A stretch of DNA of 64,000 nt from Callorhinus ursinus (Eukaryota; Chordata; Mammalia; Carnivora; Otariidae). The stretch is taken from contig NW_020312785.1 in NCBI RefSeq assembly GCF_003265705.1, forward strand, positions 135,593,376 to 135,657,375, in the 5' to 3' direction. Below, one piece after another: positions 10,287-20,499 of the stretch (position 1 is its first letter; every line of letters starts with the position of its first letter). Below the pieces are notes generated by a model. The model ran no database searches and was not told the DNA's origin. It saw only the letters and a program-made list of their open reading frames with translations. Both the position numbers and the translations under genes were made by a program.

Positions 10287-10491
10287 GTTTTATTATTTTT
10301 TTTAAGATTTTATTATTTATTTGACAGAGAGAGAGAGCGCGACAGCAGGGACACAAGCAGGGGGAGTGGGAGCGGGAGAAGCAGGCTTCCCGCTGAGCAG
10401 GGAGCCCCATGCAGGGCTCGATCCCAGGACCCCGGGATCATGATCTAAGCCGAAGGCAGATGCTTCACGACTGAGCCACCCAGGCGCCCCC
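10287..10491 (-). mobile_element. CAN-SINE (SINEC)
   Basis: T-tail and TTTATTATTTATTTGACAGA at the left, GAGCCACCCAGGCGCCCC at the right. Target-site duplications AGGGCCTGCATTCT (10273-10286) and AGGGCCTGCATTTT (10492-10505) match 13 of 14. It forms an inverted pair with the plus-strand SINEC that starts about 215 bases to the right. Confidence 0.93.
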
Positions 10492-10534
10492 AGGGCCTGC
10501 ATTTTAAATCAGCACTCAGGGGGACTACCCTAGG

Positions 10535-10707
10535 AGAAAGCTCTAAAATAATAGCAAGAGTGGCCTCTGAAGCCAAAATGCCTGAGTTCAGCTCTCATCT
10601 CTGTTGCTAATCGGGCGTATATATTATCTTGGGAAATTTAGGAAATCTTTCTGTGCCTCAGTTTCCTCTTCTGAAATATGAGATTGATAGCAGCTATGTC
10701 AAAGAGG
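10535..10707 (+). mobile_element. MIR SINE, left part
   Basis: TGAGTTCAGCTCTCATCTCT, then GTGCCTCAGTTTCCTCTTCT and GAAATATGAGATTGATAGCA follow forward MIR order. It stops at a SINEC; a plausible continuation resumes at 11422. Confidence 0.75.
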
Positions 10708-10844
10708 TGGGGCTCCTGGGTGGCTCAGTCGTTAGGCATCTGCCTTCGGCTCAGGTCATGATCTCAGGGTCCTGGTATCAAGCCCTGCATCTGGCTCCCT
10801 GCTCAGCGGGGAGCTTGCTTCTCCCTCTCCCACTCCCCCTGCTT
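10708..10844 (+). mobile_element. CAN-SINE, 5' part, broken by the assembly gap
   Basis: Starts GTGGGGCTCCTGGGTGGCTC and runs through the head and core into CCCACTCCCCCTGCTT, where 100 Ns begin. The sequence left of it (TATGTCAAAGAGG) does not recur right of the 3' part at 10985, so the two halves need not be one insertion. Confidence 0.9.
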
Positions 10845-10944
10845 NNNNNNNNNNNNNNNNNNNNNNNNNNNNNNNNNNNNNNNNNNNNNNNNNNNNNNNN
10901 NNNNNNNNNNNNNNNNNNNNNNNNNNNNNNNNNNNNNNNNNNNN
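10845..10944. other. Assembly gap of exactly 100 N
   Basis: One hundred N characters, the conventional placeholder for a gap of unknown size. It starts and ends inside SINEC sequence. If a single SINEC spanned it, only a few tens of bases would be missing. Confidence 1.
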
Positions 10945-10985
10945 CTCTCTGTCAAATAAATGAATAAAATCTTTAAAAAAAAAAA
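10945..10985 (+). mobile_element. CAN-SINE, 3' part, after the gap
   Basis: CTCTCTGTCAAATAAATGAA, AAATCTTT and an A-run ending in GGGGGGG. This is the canonical SINEC 3' end on the plus strand. Confidence 0.9.
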
Positions 10986-10989
10986 GGGG

Positions 10990-11421
10990 GGGTTATTTCT
11001 TGGTTCCCAACCCTGTTGGGAGGTTCTTCGATAGAATCTGAAACTGGCCCCCATGCTTAGATCCAGGATAAAAAGAGGCTGGCCACTCCAGGTCAGTAGA
11101 TGGCAGGTTTAATAAGCAAAAGGAACTTATACAGGAGGTTTTCCTTGGGCAGCGGCAAGACAGTGGATCCCCACACCCGCCCACCAAATCTTAAAAGTTT
11201 ACATAGAGGCCTTAACTGGGTTCAGTCATATATACCGTGCAGGTGTTCTTAACCCCACCTCACCATCTCAAGACTGTGACCTGTGTACTTACCTCTGTGA
11301 GGAGGAAAGGCAAGCCAAACCCACATTAAAAGGACAGGGGTGGGGGTGGGGAGTTCCAAGTGCCTGCATCCAGCTCATGGGTTAACTGGAGGTCACGCCT
11401 TCTTGATGACCTTCCACAACA
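10990..11421 (-). mobile_element. Candidate endogenous-retrovirus LTR with leader stub
   Basis: Read on the minus strand, a block from 11421 to 11054 starts TGTTGTGG and ends AAGCA, about 368 bases, the TG...CA shape of an LTR. Inside are a TATA-like GTATATATGAC and an ATTAAA-type poly(A) signal in TGCTTATTAAACC. Immediately after the end comes TGGGGGCC (11053 downwards), which shares its first seven bases with a proline-tRNA primer-binding site. About 60 leader-like bases follow, cut off by SINEC sequence. No viral gene is present. The family is unknown to me. Confidence 0.5.
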
Positions 11422-11515
11422 GTATTGGTGAGGCATGGGTGAGCAGGCATAGGGAGGGCACTGGACACCTGTGCCTAGCACAGAGGAAATATACATGAAA
11501 TGTGAGCATTTATTG
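11422..11515 (+). mobile_element. Possible right part of the split MIR
   Basis: GTATTGGTGAGGCATGGGTG followed by CTGTGCCTAGCACAGAGGA and TGAGCATTTATTG resembles the 3' third of forward MIR, continuing the piece that ends at 10707. If so, everything between was inserted into the MIR. Confidence 0.45.
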
Positions 11516-11539
11516 TTTTTATCCCAGGCCTCTGGTAGC

Positions 11540-11755
11540 AGGTCTCAGTTTATAGTTTGCCCACGCATCACCTAGGGGAGCTTGTTAAAGTTCCAATTTC
11601 CACTCAAACTCCAGAGATTCTGATGGAACTGGTCTGGGGTGGGGGTGGGGGGCCCAAACTCTGCATTTTAGATGAGCACCTCCTCTTCCCAGGTAATTCT
11701 GGTGCAGGTGGGCACAAAAGATACTTTCAGGATCATTGTTCTGTAGGATTAAGCC
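11540..11755. mobile_element. hAT-Charlie-type MITE
   Basis: GCATCACCTAGGGGAGCTTG, CAGAGATTCTGATGGAACTG, GTCTGGGGTGGG and CCAGGTAATTCTGGTGCAGG follow the two-arm order of MER20/MER5-like nonautonomous elements. Termini are degraded. Confidence 0.65.
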
Positions 11756-12844
11756 CAAGAAGCTGGCTGTGCCTTGTTCCCTGCTCTGCCCACACATGGG
11801 AGGGTAAAGATGGCCAAGAGGTCTCTTGAAACCTTCACAATAGTGCAAAATGAGAAAGAAAAAAGGGCTGCCAATTAGAGCTGATTGTGAAGATTTTTAA
11901 AAATAACTTGTGCTTTTAAAAACCCTCAACTCTCAAGCTACTTTCACCCAAATGAGTCATTTGTCTGCCTTAATTGCTGCTGGTGTTTTCTCTGGTTGGG
12001 GGCGGGGGGGGAGAACTTTGGAAAGAGATACAAGTAGATACACAGGAACCACCTTTCAGAGACATGGAGCCACTTTTTGGTGTATTTATAACACAGCCAT
12101 TAGTGTGTGTTGGTCTCAAACCTGACATTATGAAAAACAGGAACTGTGAGAAATGTAAATGGGCTCAGCAAACTGAACATTTTCTTCCAATTGGGTAGTG
12201 CTTCTACAATTTCAACTTGAGTACTCAGCCCAAGAGATGGCTATTTATTTTCCTAAATAAAAGTAATGGAAAAAATAATTGGAGGTGAAATTAGATTCCT
12301 CTGGCACCTCTATGTAAAGAAGGGTAATTGAAAGGGAGAAGCCAGGTGTCTGGCCTCCTGCGGGCAATGCAAATGAAACTCGCTTGTTTTTTTCTCTGGA
12401 CGACTTTTAGTTAACTTAGCCTTTCAAGTTGTTCCTGGATTGGGTGGGGGGGGGAGAGGTTGTGCATGTCCTGGCGCCTCCCGCCTAGGAAAAGCGGTGA
12501 CCTCCAGGGGCAACTTCTGTTCTTCTCACAGATTGATACTAACTTATCACGGTTCTCTGCACTTTTGATTTAAAACATTTGAGCTTTGCTGCTTGAAAGG
12601 CTTCTAGAATCATTGACCCAAGGTTGTAAAGGGGCTGTCCAAAGCCATAGCTGATCCACAGAGTTACTTTCTTTGGCCTGCGTAGTATTCTTAAAAATTT
12701 CTAAATAGTAGCCATTTTTTTCTTAATTGGTAGAGTTCACATTAAATTCAGATTTCAAGCTCTTAAAAAGATACAGGGTCATGACCCACATTTATGCCCG
12801 ATTAGGATGAGGAGCCCAGTACCTACTGCTCCCTTTGTACAGGA
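11756..12844. other. Unique sequence, no gene seen
   Basis: No repeat family recognised. Short G-runs at about 12000 and 12445. GCAAATGAAACTCGC near 12369 and the surrounding non-repetitive sequence could be regulatory, but nothing is diagnostic. Confidence 0.4.
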
Positions 12845-12980
12845 AATGTATTCCATGTCTCAATTTCCTCTGAAAAAACAGAGATAATAATTATGTCTAT
12901 CTCATAGAATTGTGGTAAGCGAAGAAGCTGATAAATTTAAAACACTTAGTGCCTGGCATATAGTAAGTGCAAGAGTCTAC
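12845..12980 (+). mobile_element. MIR SINE 3' half
   Basis: TCTCAATTTCCTCTGAAAAA, GAGATAATAATTATGTCTAT, CTCATAGAATTGTGGTAAG and CTTAGTGCCTGGCATATAGT follow forward MIR. Confidence 0.8.
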
Positions 12981-14282
12981 ACTCAGCTCAATTTATTTGA
13001 ACTCCGAATTCAGGCCCTTATATTCATTTGCATTTGTGACCCTTGCGATAAGCCATAAAAAAGATAATAGACCTAGAACTTTCTGGAAAGCAAAGGAAGT
13101 TGGAGGGGGCTAGCACTTTCCTGCCAAAAGTTGCTGGCCGAAGGGAATTTAAGGTCTGAGGCGGACCAGGACTAAGCCCCTGAGGAAAAGAAATAAAGAG
13201 GCCAGATCTGGAATGCATTATAGACTTCAGAGCGCTTTCTTTTTTCAATATTGTAGTATAAGCTTGAAGCTTGGGGATTTTTCCCTTCTGTTTATTCTCT
13301 ATCTCCTCTGTGACTGGGAATAGTACAAATCCTTAGAAAACCTCAAATAATTTTGGATGTGTTTAAGAGGAAGTAAATAAAAGTTTCAAGACCAAGACTG
13401 TGCCTCTGAAAAGTCCCCCATAAGACCTAGTAACACCATTAATCACGGGAAAGTCACTTGGGCCTGAGCAACCTGCCAGGGGAGAGAGGCCAGTGGAACA
13501 GGTGTGCGCCAACAGGGGCGGTACTGCGTTGTCCCCAAGGACTGACCCATTTCCTGTGCTGGGTATTTTCCATTCTCTTCCCATATCGCCTCTCCACCAA
13601 GCTGGGCAACAGGGGAGGCCGTCCCAGAGGGACTTACATTGAGCTTTCTTGCCCTCCAATGCCCAGTTGGATTCAGCCAATGAAGAGCTTCGGCAGGAGG
13701 TCAGAGAGAGGGAAAATGTGAGGTCCTATGCTCCCTCTTTGTTGGTTATGGCAACCGGTTGTGTCTCCGCACGGATGACCCATGGTGGCTCCTGACACAT
13801 GGCCCTGTCCAAACAGTTATTCTCTTTAAATTCCAGGAACAGCTCTCTCCCACTTTGCCTCTTCAGGCAGGTCAAGGGATGATGACAAAGAGCCCCTATG
13901 TTGCCAGCCCAAGTATAGTATATCATTCTTCACTGGTTTCCCCAACGCCTGGGGCACCATTGACATAATCCCTTTGTTAAACTCAATTGTTCCATTGTGA
14001 ATGTGGCATTGGTTTCTTGCCAGAACCCGAACTGATAAACTTGTCTGCTTTAAAATACCCATTACCACTTACATCTTGCATGTGTTTAAGAACAGTCCTT
14101 TCGAACTTTTCTGAACCAAATCCTTATGCGTAAGTTACTGGGCTTGAGTGCATCACTGTCTAATAAGCAATGCTTAGTTGTACTAATGTTTACATATGGG
14201 CAGTTCTGATAGTCTATATACAGCCTCAGCAAGGAAGTTTATGCTCTTCATCCCAGCCCTGGAATAAACCACTGCAGGCAGC
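12981..14282. other. Unique sequence, no gene seen
   Basis: Open frames on both strands at 13363-13721 and 13726-14068 overlap one another and show no recognised domain, so I treat them as chance. No transposon recognised. Confidence 0.4.
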
Positions 14283-14295
14283 AGATTTTAAATTT

Positions 14296-14478
14296 TTTTT
14301 TTTTTTAAGATTTTATTTATTTGACAGAGAGAGACAATGAGAGAGGGAACACAAGCAGGGGGAGTGGGAGAGGGAGAAGCAGTCTTCCCGCCGAGCAGGG
14401 AGCCCGATGCGGGGCTCCATCCCAGGACCCTGGGATCAGGACCTGAGCCGAAGGCAGACTGAGCCCCTCAGGTGCCCC
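14296..14478 (-). mobile_element. CAN-SINE with a deleted promoter box
   Basis: T-tail and TTTATTTATTTGACAGAGAG at the left. Perfect 13-base duplications AGATTTTAAATTT lie at 14283-14295 and 14479-14491. The head reads GAAGGCAGACTGAGCCCCTC: about 11 bases of the tRNA-derived A-box/D-arm region are missing between two GAC motifs. Confidence 0.93.
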
Positions 14479-14491
14479 AGATTTTAAATTT

Positions 14492-14903
14492 CATTCATTC
14501 ATTCATTTGTTCATTTGTTCGTTCATTCTTCCATTCATTCATTCATTCCATTCAGTCATTTATTATTCATCAGTCAATAAACATTTATCACGGCTCTACT
14601 ATGTGCCAGGCACTGTGCTGGGAATTGACTAAAATATGTTTCCTGCCCTGAGAGGATTATGATGGTGGGTGGTAGGAGAAGAGAGCCGGCAAGTAAGCCA
14701 GAGAAATAGTTCGTTTAGATGCTGCTCCAGTAGAGGTATGACATACAGTCGGAGGTGTAGTCTGTCCTCTTTGAAGAAGGGTGGTCTGAAGTTAAGGTGG
14801 CTTTGCAAAGGAAGTGACACTCTGGGTGTGGAAAGATGAGCTGAACTTTGCCAAGCAAAATGGGTGGCAAAAGCAAAAGGCAGCAACATTGAAAGTCCTG
14901 GTG
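14492..14903 (-). mobile_element. L2 LINE 3' end
   Basis: A (CATT)n tail, then TCAATAAACATTTATC, CTATGTGCCAGGCACTGTGC, CCTGCCCTGAGAGGATTATG and further right GGAAGTGACACTCTGGGTGT with AAAGGCAGCAACATTGAAAG: reversed L2 3' order. The tail has expanded into a CATT/GTTC microsatellite (14492-14560). Confidence 0.8.
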
Positions 14904-14959
14904 TTTTTCGTGAAATAAATATCAACTATTCTCGATAACTAGAGCAGTATTTATATTAT

Positions 14960-15130
14960 TTGACTCTACACTAGATTCCTGTGGGATTGGGAGAATTATA
15001 AAATACAGATAGCTCAGTTCTATCCCAGACACTGTGATCTCATTGGTCTGGGCTAAGGATGGGCCATCAGGATTTTTTTTTACATCTCCCCAGATGATTG
15101 TAAAGTGAAGCCAGGTTTAAGAACCACCGA
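14960..15130. mobile_element. MER20-like hAT MITE
   Basis: AATTATAAAATACAGATAGC, CATTGGTCTGGGCTAAGGAT, CATCTCCCCAGATGATTGTA and CCAGGTTTAAGAACCACCG match MER20 arm order. Confidence 0.65.
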
Positions 15131-15389
15131 CCAAAACCACAGTGACGAGTAAAATAGGGATCAGGTGGGGGAGTGGGTGTTAGGCAGGGATCCACACAGA
15201 GAACCATCTGTGCCTTCCTCAGGAAGAGTCAATGGAAATGGTTTTGTTTTCTGGTGGTGATTTCCAGCATCTTCTGTTTTTACCCTTCCTTTACTGCATC
15301 TGCTCAAGGTTCCCTTGGCTTCTCCTACAGTGTAGACAAAAGCATTAGAAATGATTAGAATTTAACACAGTTATCTAAATGGCTAGAAG

Positions 15390-15600
15390 TCAGAATGGCT
15401 CGGCTGTGGACGGCACAGGGGCCCGCACCTGACTAACCGCGAGATCTTAAACAAGTTATTTTCTACGCCGTTCCATCATCTGCGAAACGGAGATAAATGT
15501 GTAGTAATTCACAGGACACTGGGAGAGATAAAGCGGTAGGGCAGTCAGTGCCCGGCACACTGTAAGCTCTCAGGAATAGTCATTTTGTTGTTATTATTAC
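15390..15600 (+). mobile_element. MIR SINE
   Basis: AACAAGTTATTTTCTACGCC, CCATCATCTGCGAAACGGAG, AGTGCCCGGCACACTGTAAG and TGTTGTTATTATTA follow MIR. Confidence 0.75.
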
Positions 15601-15689
15601 CTGACCCTGCTACTTAAGGGGAACCTAGGGAATTGTCACACACACAAAAATACACTTCCACAGAAGAACAGTGGCACTCAAATTTATTT

Positions 15690-16172
15690 GCTCTTACAGC
15701 CACTGGCCTCCAAAGAGGACCCCTTTTGACTATAGCGTGTGTCAGAAGCAATACTATAGGACTCCCCAGGCTCCATCAAAAGAAGTCTTGCAGCTTCCTA
15801 CTGGGGCTCTTGGCATCTCAGTCCAGGTTCAGCTCCCCTGAAATGCCCATACTGTGAAGATGCCCACACTTGCCACTGGAAAGGCAGCATGGGGAGACAG
15901 AGATAACCAGCTAGACTCTCCTTCTTCCAGCCATCTGGGTGAGGTGCCAGGCATGTGCTGGAGGAAGTCATCTCGGGTGTCTGGTGCAGGTGAGCCTTCC
16001 AATGACTCCAGCCTTAACTCCCGTATTTGACTGTGACCACACGAGAGTCCGCAGGCAAGAGCTGCCCTGCTGAGACTGGCCAACCAGAGTGGCCCATCAA
16101 AAAAACATTGTTTTAAATCACCAAGTTTTGGAGTAGTTCATTGTGCATCAACAGATAACCAGAATATAACAA
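15690..16172 (+). mobile_element. MLT1-class MaLR LTR
   Basis: Ends in TGTTTTAAATCACCAAGTTT, TGGAGTAGTTCATTGTGCAT and CAACAGATAACCAGAATATA, the degraded MLT1 3' terminus. Upstream, CAGCTTCCTACTGGGGCTCT and GTGTCAGAAGCAATACTA occur in MLT1 order. The minus frame at 15829-16083 lies in it. Confidence 0.7.
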
Positions 16173-16353
16173 AAACAGTTTTCTTCACTCAGCGTTTGGT
16201 ACAGAGGCCATCTTACTCTGAAGTATATCGCTAAGGAGCACTCGAGGCAGATCTCAGGGGCATTGAATTTCTTAGGTGGTGACTGGCTTCCCTCACAATA
16301 AACATTTCAAGAGTCCTAGGTGGAAGCTGCAAAACTTTTGACCTCTGCTACAT

Positions 16354-16515
16354 CCTTTTTTTTCTTTTCATATTTTTATTTAAATTCTCGTTAGTTATCA
16401 TGCAGTACAATACTGATTTCAGGAGTAGAATGCAGTGATTCATCACTTACATACAACCCCCAGTGCTCATTATAATAAGTGCCCTCCTAATCCACATCAC
16501 CCTAGCTATATTCTA
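16354..16515 (-). mobile_element. L1 3' UTR fragment
   Basis: TTTTATTTAAATTCTCGTTA, GCAGTACAATACTGATTTCA and GTAGAATGCAGTGATTCATC closely parallel 26343-26470, the 3' UTR of the inverted L1 in this window. Poly-T on the left indicates minus orientation. Short 5'-truncated copy. Confidence 0.85.
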
Positions 16516-17232
16516 CAGTCAAAAGTGAATCACAGGGCTGGCCCATGTTCGCTGGAAGGGGATGACTTTAGGGCTTGTATATGGAGGCCTGGTTCATTGG
16601 GGGCCATCTTCGGAGACCAGAGCAGATAAAAATAGAGTGCCACAGCCCCTCTGTGTCAGGCTAGCTTTTTAACTGGCTGTCCAATTGTTACATCTTGCAG
16701 TCAAATTATTTTATCCATTCTGTTCATTGAATTCTATTCACAGAAAGACACTGAGAGCTGCCAACTCAGATGACTAAAGAATGAACTAAATAATCTATTG
16801 GCCACTTGCCGGGGCTGAAGGACCCTGAGCCACAGCTATCCCCCAGTTTGTCTGCACTGTAGCCAATTATGATCTTGCCTCAGATTCTGACTAATATTAA
16901 GGACAACTAGATATTCATCTGTATGGCAAACTATTATTATTTTTCTATCATTATTTTTAAAGCAAAAGTAAGGTCTCGAGAGAAAATAAATATCTGCCTC
17001 TGTTTGTGTTTTACCTTGTGGAACTGGGAGATGGTGTGTTTTGTAATTGCTTTAATTAAGCTATACAAATATAATGAAATCCACACTTATCAAAACAGTA
17101 ATGCAGAGACACTCATGTTCTGGTTAACTTTGCCTGTTTGCCTGGGTTAAGATTATTTCCACCATACCCACCATACTCATACATTTTAAGATCAAGGTAA
17201 TAACTGTATTTTCTTTAGTCTAACACACATTT
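16516..17232. other. Unique sequence, no gene seen
   Basis: No repeat, exon or RNA gene recognised. Confidence 0.4.
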
Positions 17233-17640
17233 CTTTCTTTAAAAAATTAATTGACTTTATTTTTATAGAACAGTTTAAGTTTAGAGTAATGCAGAAAGTA
17301 CTTTGAGCAGAATGAGTTGCCCTATATCTTTTCTCCACCACCTCTCCACACACACACACACACAATAGTCCCTGTTAGTAACATCTTGTGTTGGTATGGT
17401 ACATTTGTTAAAATTGACGAGCCAATCTTGATACCATATTATTAACTGAAGTGCATAGTTGTTAGGTTCTCCTTGTTGTACATTCTTTGGGTTTTGACAA
17501 CTATACCATTATTTGATTATTTGACAACTATATTATTATTTGATTATTTGACAACTATATTATTATTTGATTATTTGACAATTACTAAGTACCCACCATT
17601 ACAGTATCATACAGAATAGTTGCACTGCCCTAGAAAAAAG
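17233..17640 (-). mobile_element. L1M 3' UTR
   Basis: TTGACTTTATTTTTATAGAA, TAGAGTAATGCAGAAAGTAC, GGTACATTTGTTAAAATTGA, GTTGTACATTCTTTGGGTTT and ACAGTATCATACAGAATAGT match the reversed 3' UTR of old L1M families. It contains a short CA microsatellite (17346-17363) and a minisatellite. Confidence 0.8.
17494..17582. repeat. 27-bp minisatellite, 3.3 copies
   Basis: Units start at 17494, 17521 and 17548 with TTGACAACTATA and end TATTTGATTAT, with a partial unit at 17575. Copies 2 and 3 are identical; copy 1 differs by ACC versus ATT. It lies within L1M 3' UTR sequence, where the consensus has a single TTTGGACAAATG-like word. Confidence 0.95.
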
Positions 17641-18056
17641 GCCTTGATTGAAGCCTGATATATCCTTCCTTCTCTTCTGTTGCATGTGGCTGAGAAAGCT
17701 GAACAAGACCCATTTCATTCTCCTTTCCAGCTGGAGAAGTGGGTGAGGTTTCCTGATATAGCAGAAACTTCATCTCCCTGCAGCTCCCCCATGCACACGT
17801 CATGTTCTTCCCTGCAAATGGAGTCGGGTTTTGTGTTCTGAGGCATGGCGGGTTTCCTGTTTTCTTCTGCAGATCCACCTCCTCCATCTTTTTTCACCCT
17901 GCTCTCTGCCCCCAGTGGCTGACCTGTTTGGACTGCATCAATAATCTCCTCTTGTGCCCTTTTGGCTTCCCCCTCTGTTGTATCACTGAGGAGTCCAACA
18001 GGAGAACAGAGGGAGGGAGGGGGGTGGTCTTCTATGGATCTCGATCTGAATGAACC
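17641..18056. other. Unrecognised sequence
   Basis: The longest frame of the window (160 codons, minus, 17715-18197) covers this and runs into a repeat at its start-codon end. It has no domain I recognise, a low-complexity Lys/Gly segment and no splice context. Probably an old repeat or unique DNA. Confidence 0.4.
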
Positions 18057-18345
18057 AATTTTGAAAAGAAACATTTGAGACAATTTGGGAAAATTGAATA
18101 CGGACTCGGTATTAGATGATATTAATAAACTATGATCAATTTTTTCGTATGTAACACCTCTGGTTACTTTTAAAAAATTGTTCCTATCTTCTAGCAATGC
18201 ATATATATTTACAGATGAAATTATATGACTATGGGGTTTACTTTAAAATAGTCCAGGAAAAAAATGGGCGGTGGATAAATGAAATCCATAAAATGGCAAT
18301 GCTAAAGTTTGGTGGTGGGTACAAGGGGGAGATGAAGTTCTGCTC
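18057..18345. mobile_element. Unnamed ancient repeat B, copy 1
   Basis: TTTGAGACAATTTGGGAAAA, TATTAGATGATATTAA, ATATATTTACAGATGAAATT and AAATAGTCCAGGAAAAA correspond in order to 39760-40000. It is a common mammalian interspersed sequence whose name I cannot assign. Confidence 0.55.
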
Positions 18346-19374
18346 CAGGGGGTGATTGCTATCTCCCTCTCTGATTATGTCTGGTAGATAGGCTTCAGGT
18401 TGTCAAAACAGAAGGTCTTGCTTTTTTTAGCAAGGAAATACTCACAGTGGGTGGTATCAACCCCGAAGAGTGGTTTGTATTTAGAAGGCCCTCAGGAGAC
18501 TGGGCCACTGGGGTATCCAAGGGGTGAAGCCAACCTTCTGTCCAGACTGCCCTGTACAAGTCAATGGTTAATGGTTTCCGGCTCTATTGTGTCTGCGCGA
18601 GCTCATGCATATGTTGACGGAAGAGAAGGATTAGACCTGAGAGAAAGACCAGCTTCTCATGGTCCTTCTAGAAAGTTCACTAAGTCAGCCATCATCTACT
18701 TGGTGTTCCTACAGACTACTCATTTCTTCAGCAGAGCCATGCAGGAGGTCTCCTTTTATATCACGGTCTGCTCTTCAACTGAGAAAATTCTAAAAGAGTT
18801 CCTCCTGCCCAGTATTTTCATCATGGGGTGATCCCTGTGGCATGCTGCAAGTTCTCAGAGACTCTCAGAAGGACATAAGCTTAACCCAGGTGGCCAATTG
18901 TTAAGGAGCTTATCCATGTGGCTGAATCTCTCTTCTATCCCTAATAGTTCATGAGCTATGGTAAGTTTTTTTGGAAGTCTTTAGGTAAAAGGAACTATGT
19001 TCTCACCTTAATGTTTTCAAATAATGAGAAAGCTAAGTTTAGCTCTGCTTCAGAAGAGTCAGCTGTAGCTTGTACCCTGTGAAATCATTAATCGAAGAAG
19101 GACAAGAACAGTCACAGTATTAAATGAAGAGGCAGAAATGTGCGGGAGGCAAGTGCAAATGACCTGCTGAGGTAAGAAAGTAAATAAACCAAGAATAGAG
19201 GAACCTAACGGGAGAGCAGAGAATTCTGAAAATTAAGGCTGAGAAACACGTTTAGTAATTAAATCAACACTTAGTCAACCTACCTAATTATTGTGACATA
19301 CAGAAGGTGCTTCACACTCAGGGTTGTTCAGAAAGCAAATTGTACATTTTGTAAATTCCTCTTCAAATTAATAG
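18346..19374. other. Unrecognised, no gene seen
   Basis: A 143-codon plus frame (18400-18831) has no domain, no signal peptide and no clear splice sites. Treated as chance. Confidence 0.4.
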
Positions 19375-19490
19375 TTAAGATCATCTGATCCAATGAAGGG
19401 GAAACTGAGGATTAGGGAGGTGAGGTGACAAAGTCACAACATTAATTAGAGTCACAACACAAATTAGGATCCAGATCTTTGAACTCTTGA
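19375..19490. mobile_element. Old SINE-like fragment (MIR/MIR3 type)
   Basis: GATCATCTGATCCAATGAAG, GGGGAAACTGAGGATTAGGG and GTGACAAAGTCACAAC resemble the internal ACAGATGAGGAAACTGAGG region of MIR-related elements. Confidence 0.45.
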
Positions 19491-20084
19491 TGACAATTTT
19501 TTTTTTTCCTTAAACAGATTAAGATGGAAAAAGAGCCAGGAGCACGCAACCTACAGAACCTCAAAGTTCTACAAAGCCAGTAAAGCTCATGCCCTAGCTA
19601 GAGTTTTGAGTTCCATTTTAATTTCACAGTTATGTTTAAGTACCTTATAAATTCAAAGGAGATCAGTAGAATCAGATTCTCTATCAGGTAAGAGTTGGTC
19701 CCTGGAGTAAGCAGTAGTCAGAACCAATTCCCTATGGGAAAGGCAGTGGTGGCCAGGGAGGGAAATGGGAAAGGTAGCAAACTGAAATTCTCAGCTGGTA
19801 GTTTAGACAGGCCCAACAATCTAGTATGAGAGCAATGACTATCTCAGGCTCAATGCCACCTGGGCAGACTCAGGCACCGGGAGGAATTCTCTCATGTTCC
19901 CTGACCTATGAAACATTTTGCCCATAGTCAGGTGTCCAAAGTCTTCCTTTTGTACTTACCCCTTGGCCTTTCTCTGTGCTTCTCCCAGATTGCTGAGTGT
20001 GTAATCACACAGAATCACAAAACCATGCAGATCAATGCATCTCTTGCTAATCCCAGTGCTGGTGTATTTTTACAATTTGGTATG
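19491..20084. other. Unique sequence, no gene seen
   Basis: No family recognised; T10 run near 19499. Confidence 0.4.
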
Positions 20085-20232
20085 TGATCGTTTGATTAAG
20101 GACTATGTCCCTGCTAGCCTCTGAGCAACTCATGGGCCAGACCCATGTCAATCTGTGCTCACTGCTGCTTGCAGGACCCAGCAGAATATGGGCACAGAGT
20201 AGGCTCTCAGTAAGCACTTACCAAGAGGACGA
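20085..20232 (+). mobile_element. L2 LINE 3' end
   Basis: CCAGACCCATGTCAATCTGT, CAGGACCCAGCAGAATATGG and GAGTAGGCTCTCAGTAAGCA follow the L2 terminus (TAGGCGCTCAATAAA). Confidence 0.6.
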
Positions 20233-20499
20233 GTGACCTCATCTTCCCAGAGCAGAAATAAGTCACCACAGAGCGCTTCCTCACCTTCCTACTGTCAGCC
20301 TCCGAACGTGTCCGAACCTCTTCCCAGCCTTTTCTGCCTTTCCTCCTGTAATCGTAGAAGAGCTGTTGGTCCTAGCTCTGGCCAATCCCTCTACCCGTAT
20401 TCCGGGTTACAGCCTTTTCTACCTTCTCACAAGTCTTACTCTTGACTACTCCTAATCCAGTCTGCATCTTTAAACTTTCCCAACCTATTGGCTCCTTCC

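Noticed and set aside
17494..17582. Regular 27-bp repeats considered as a CRISPR-like array
   Set aside because: Units are contiguous with no spacers and lie inside an L1M 3' UTR of a mammalian genome; it is a minisatellite.
17715..18197. Longest open frame (160 codons, minus)
   Set aside because: Its start-codon end lies in ancient repeat B, the composition is low-complexity in the middle, no domain is recognisable and no splice or promoter context supports it.
18400..18831. 143-codon plus frame
   Set aside because: No domain, signal peptide or membrane pattern convincing enough; no splice context.
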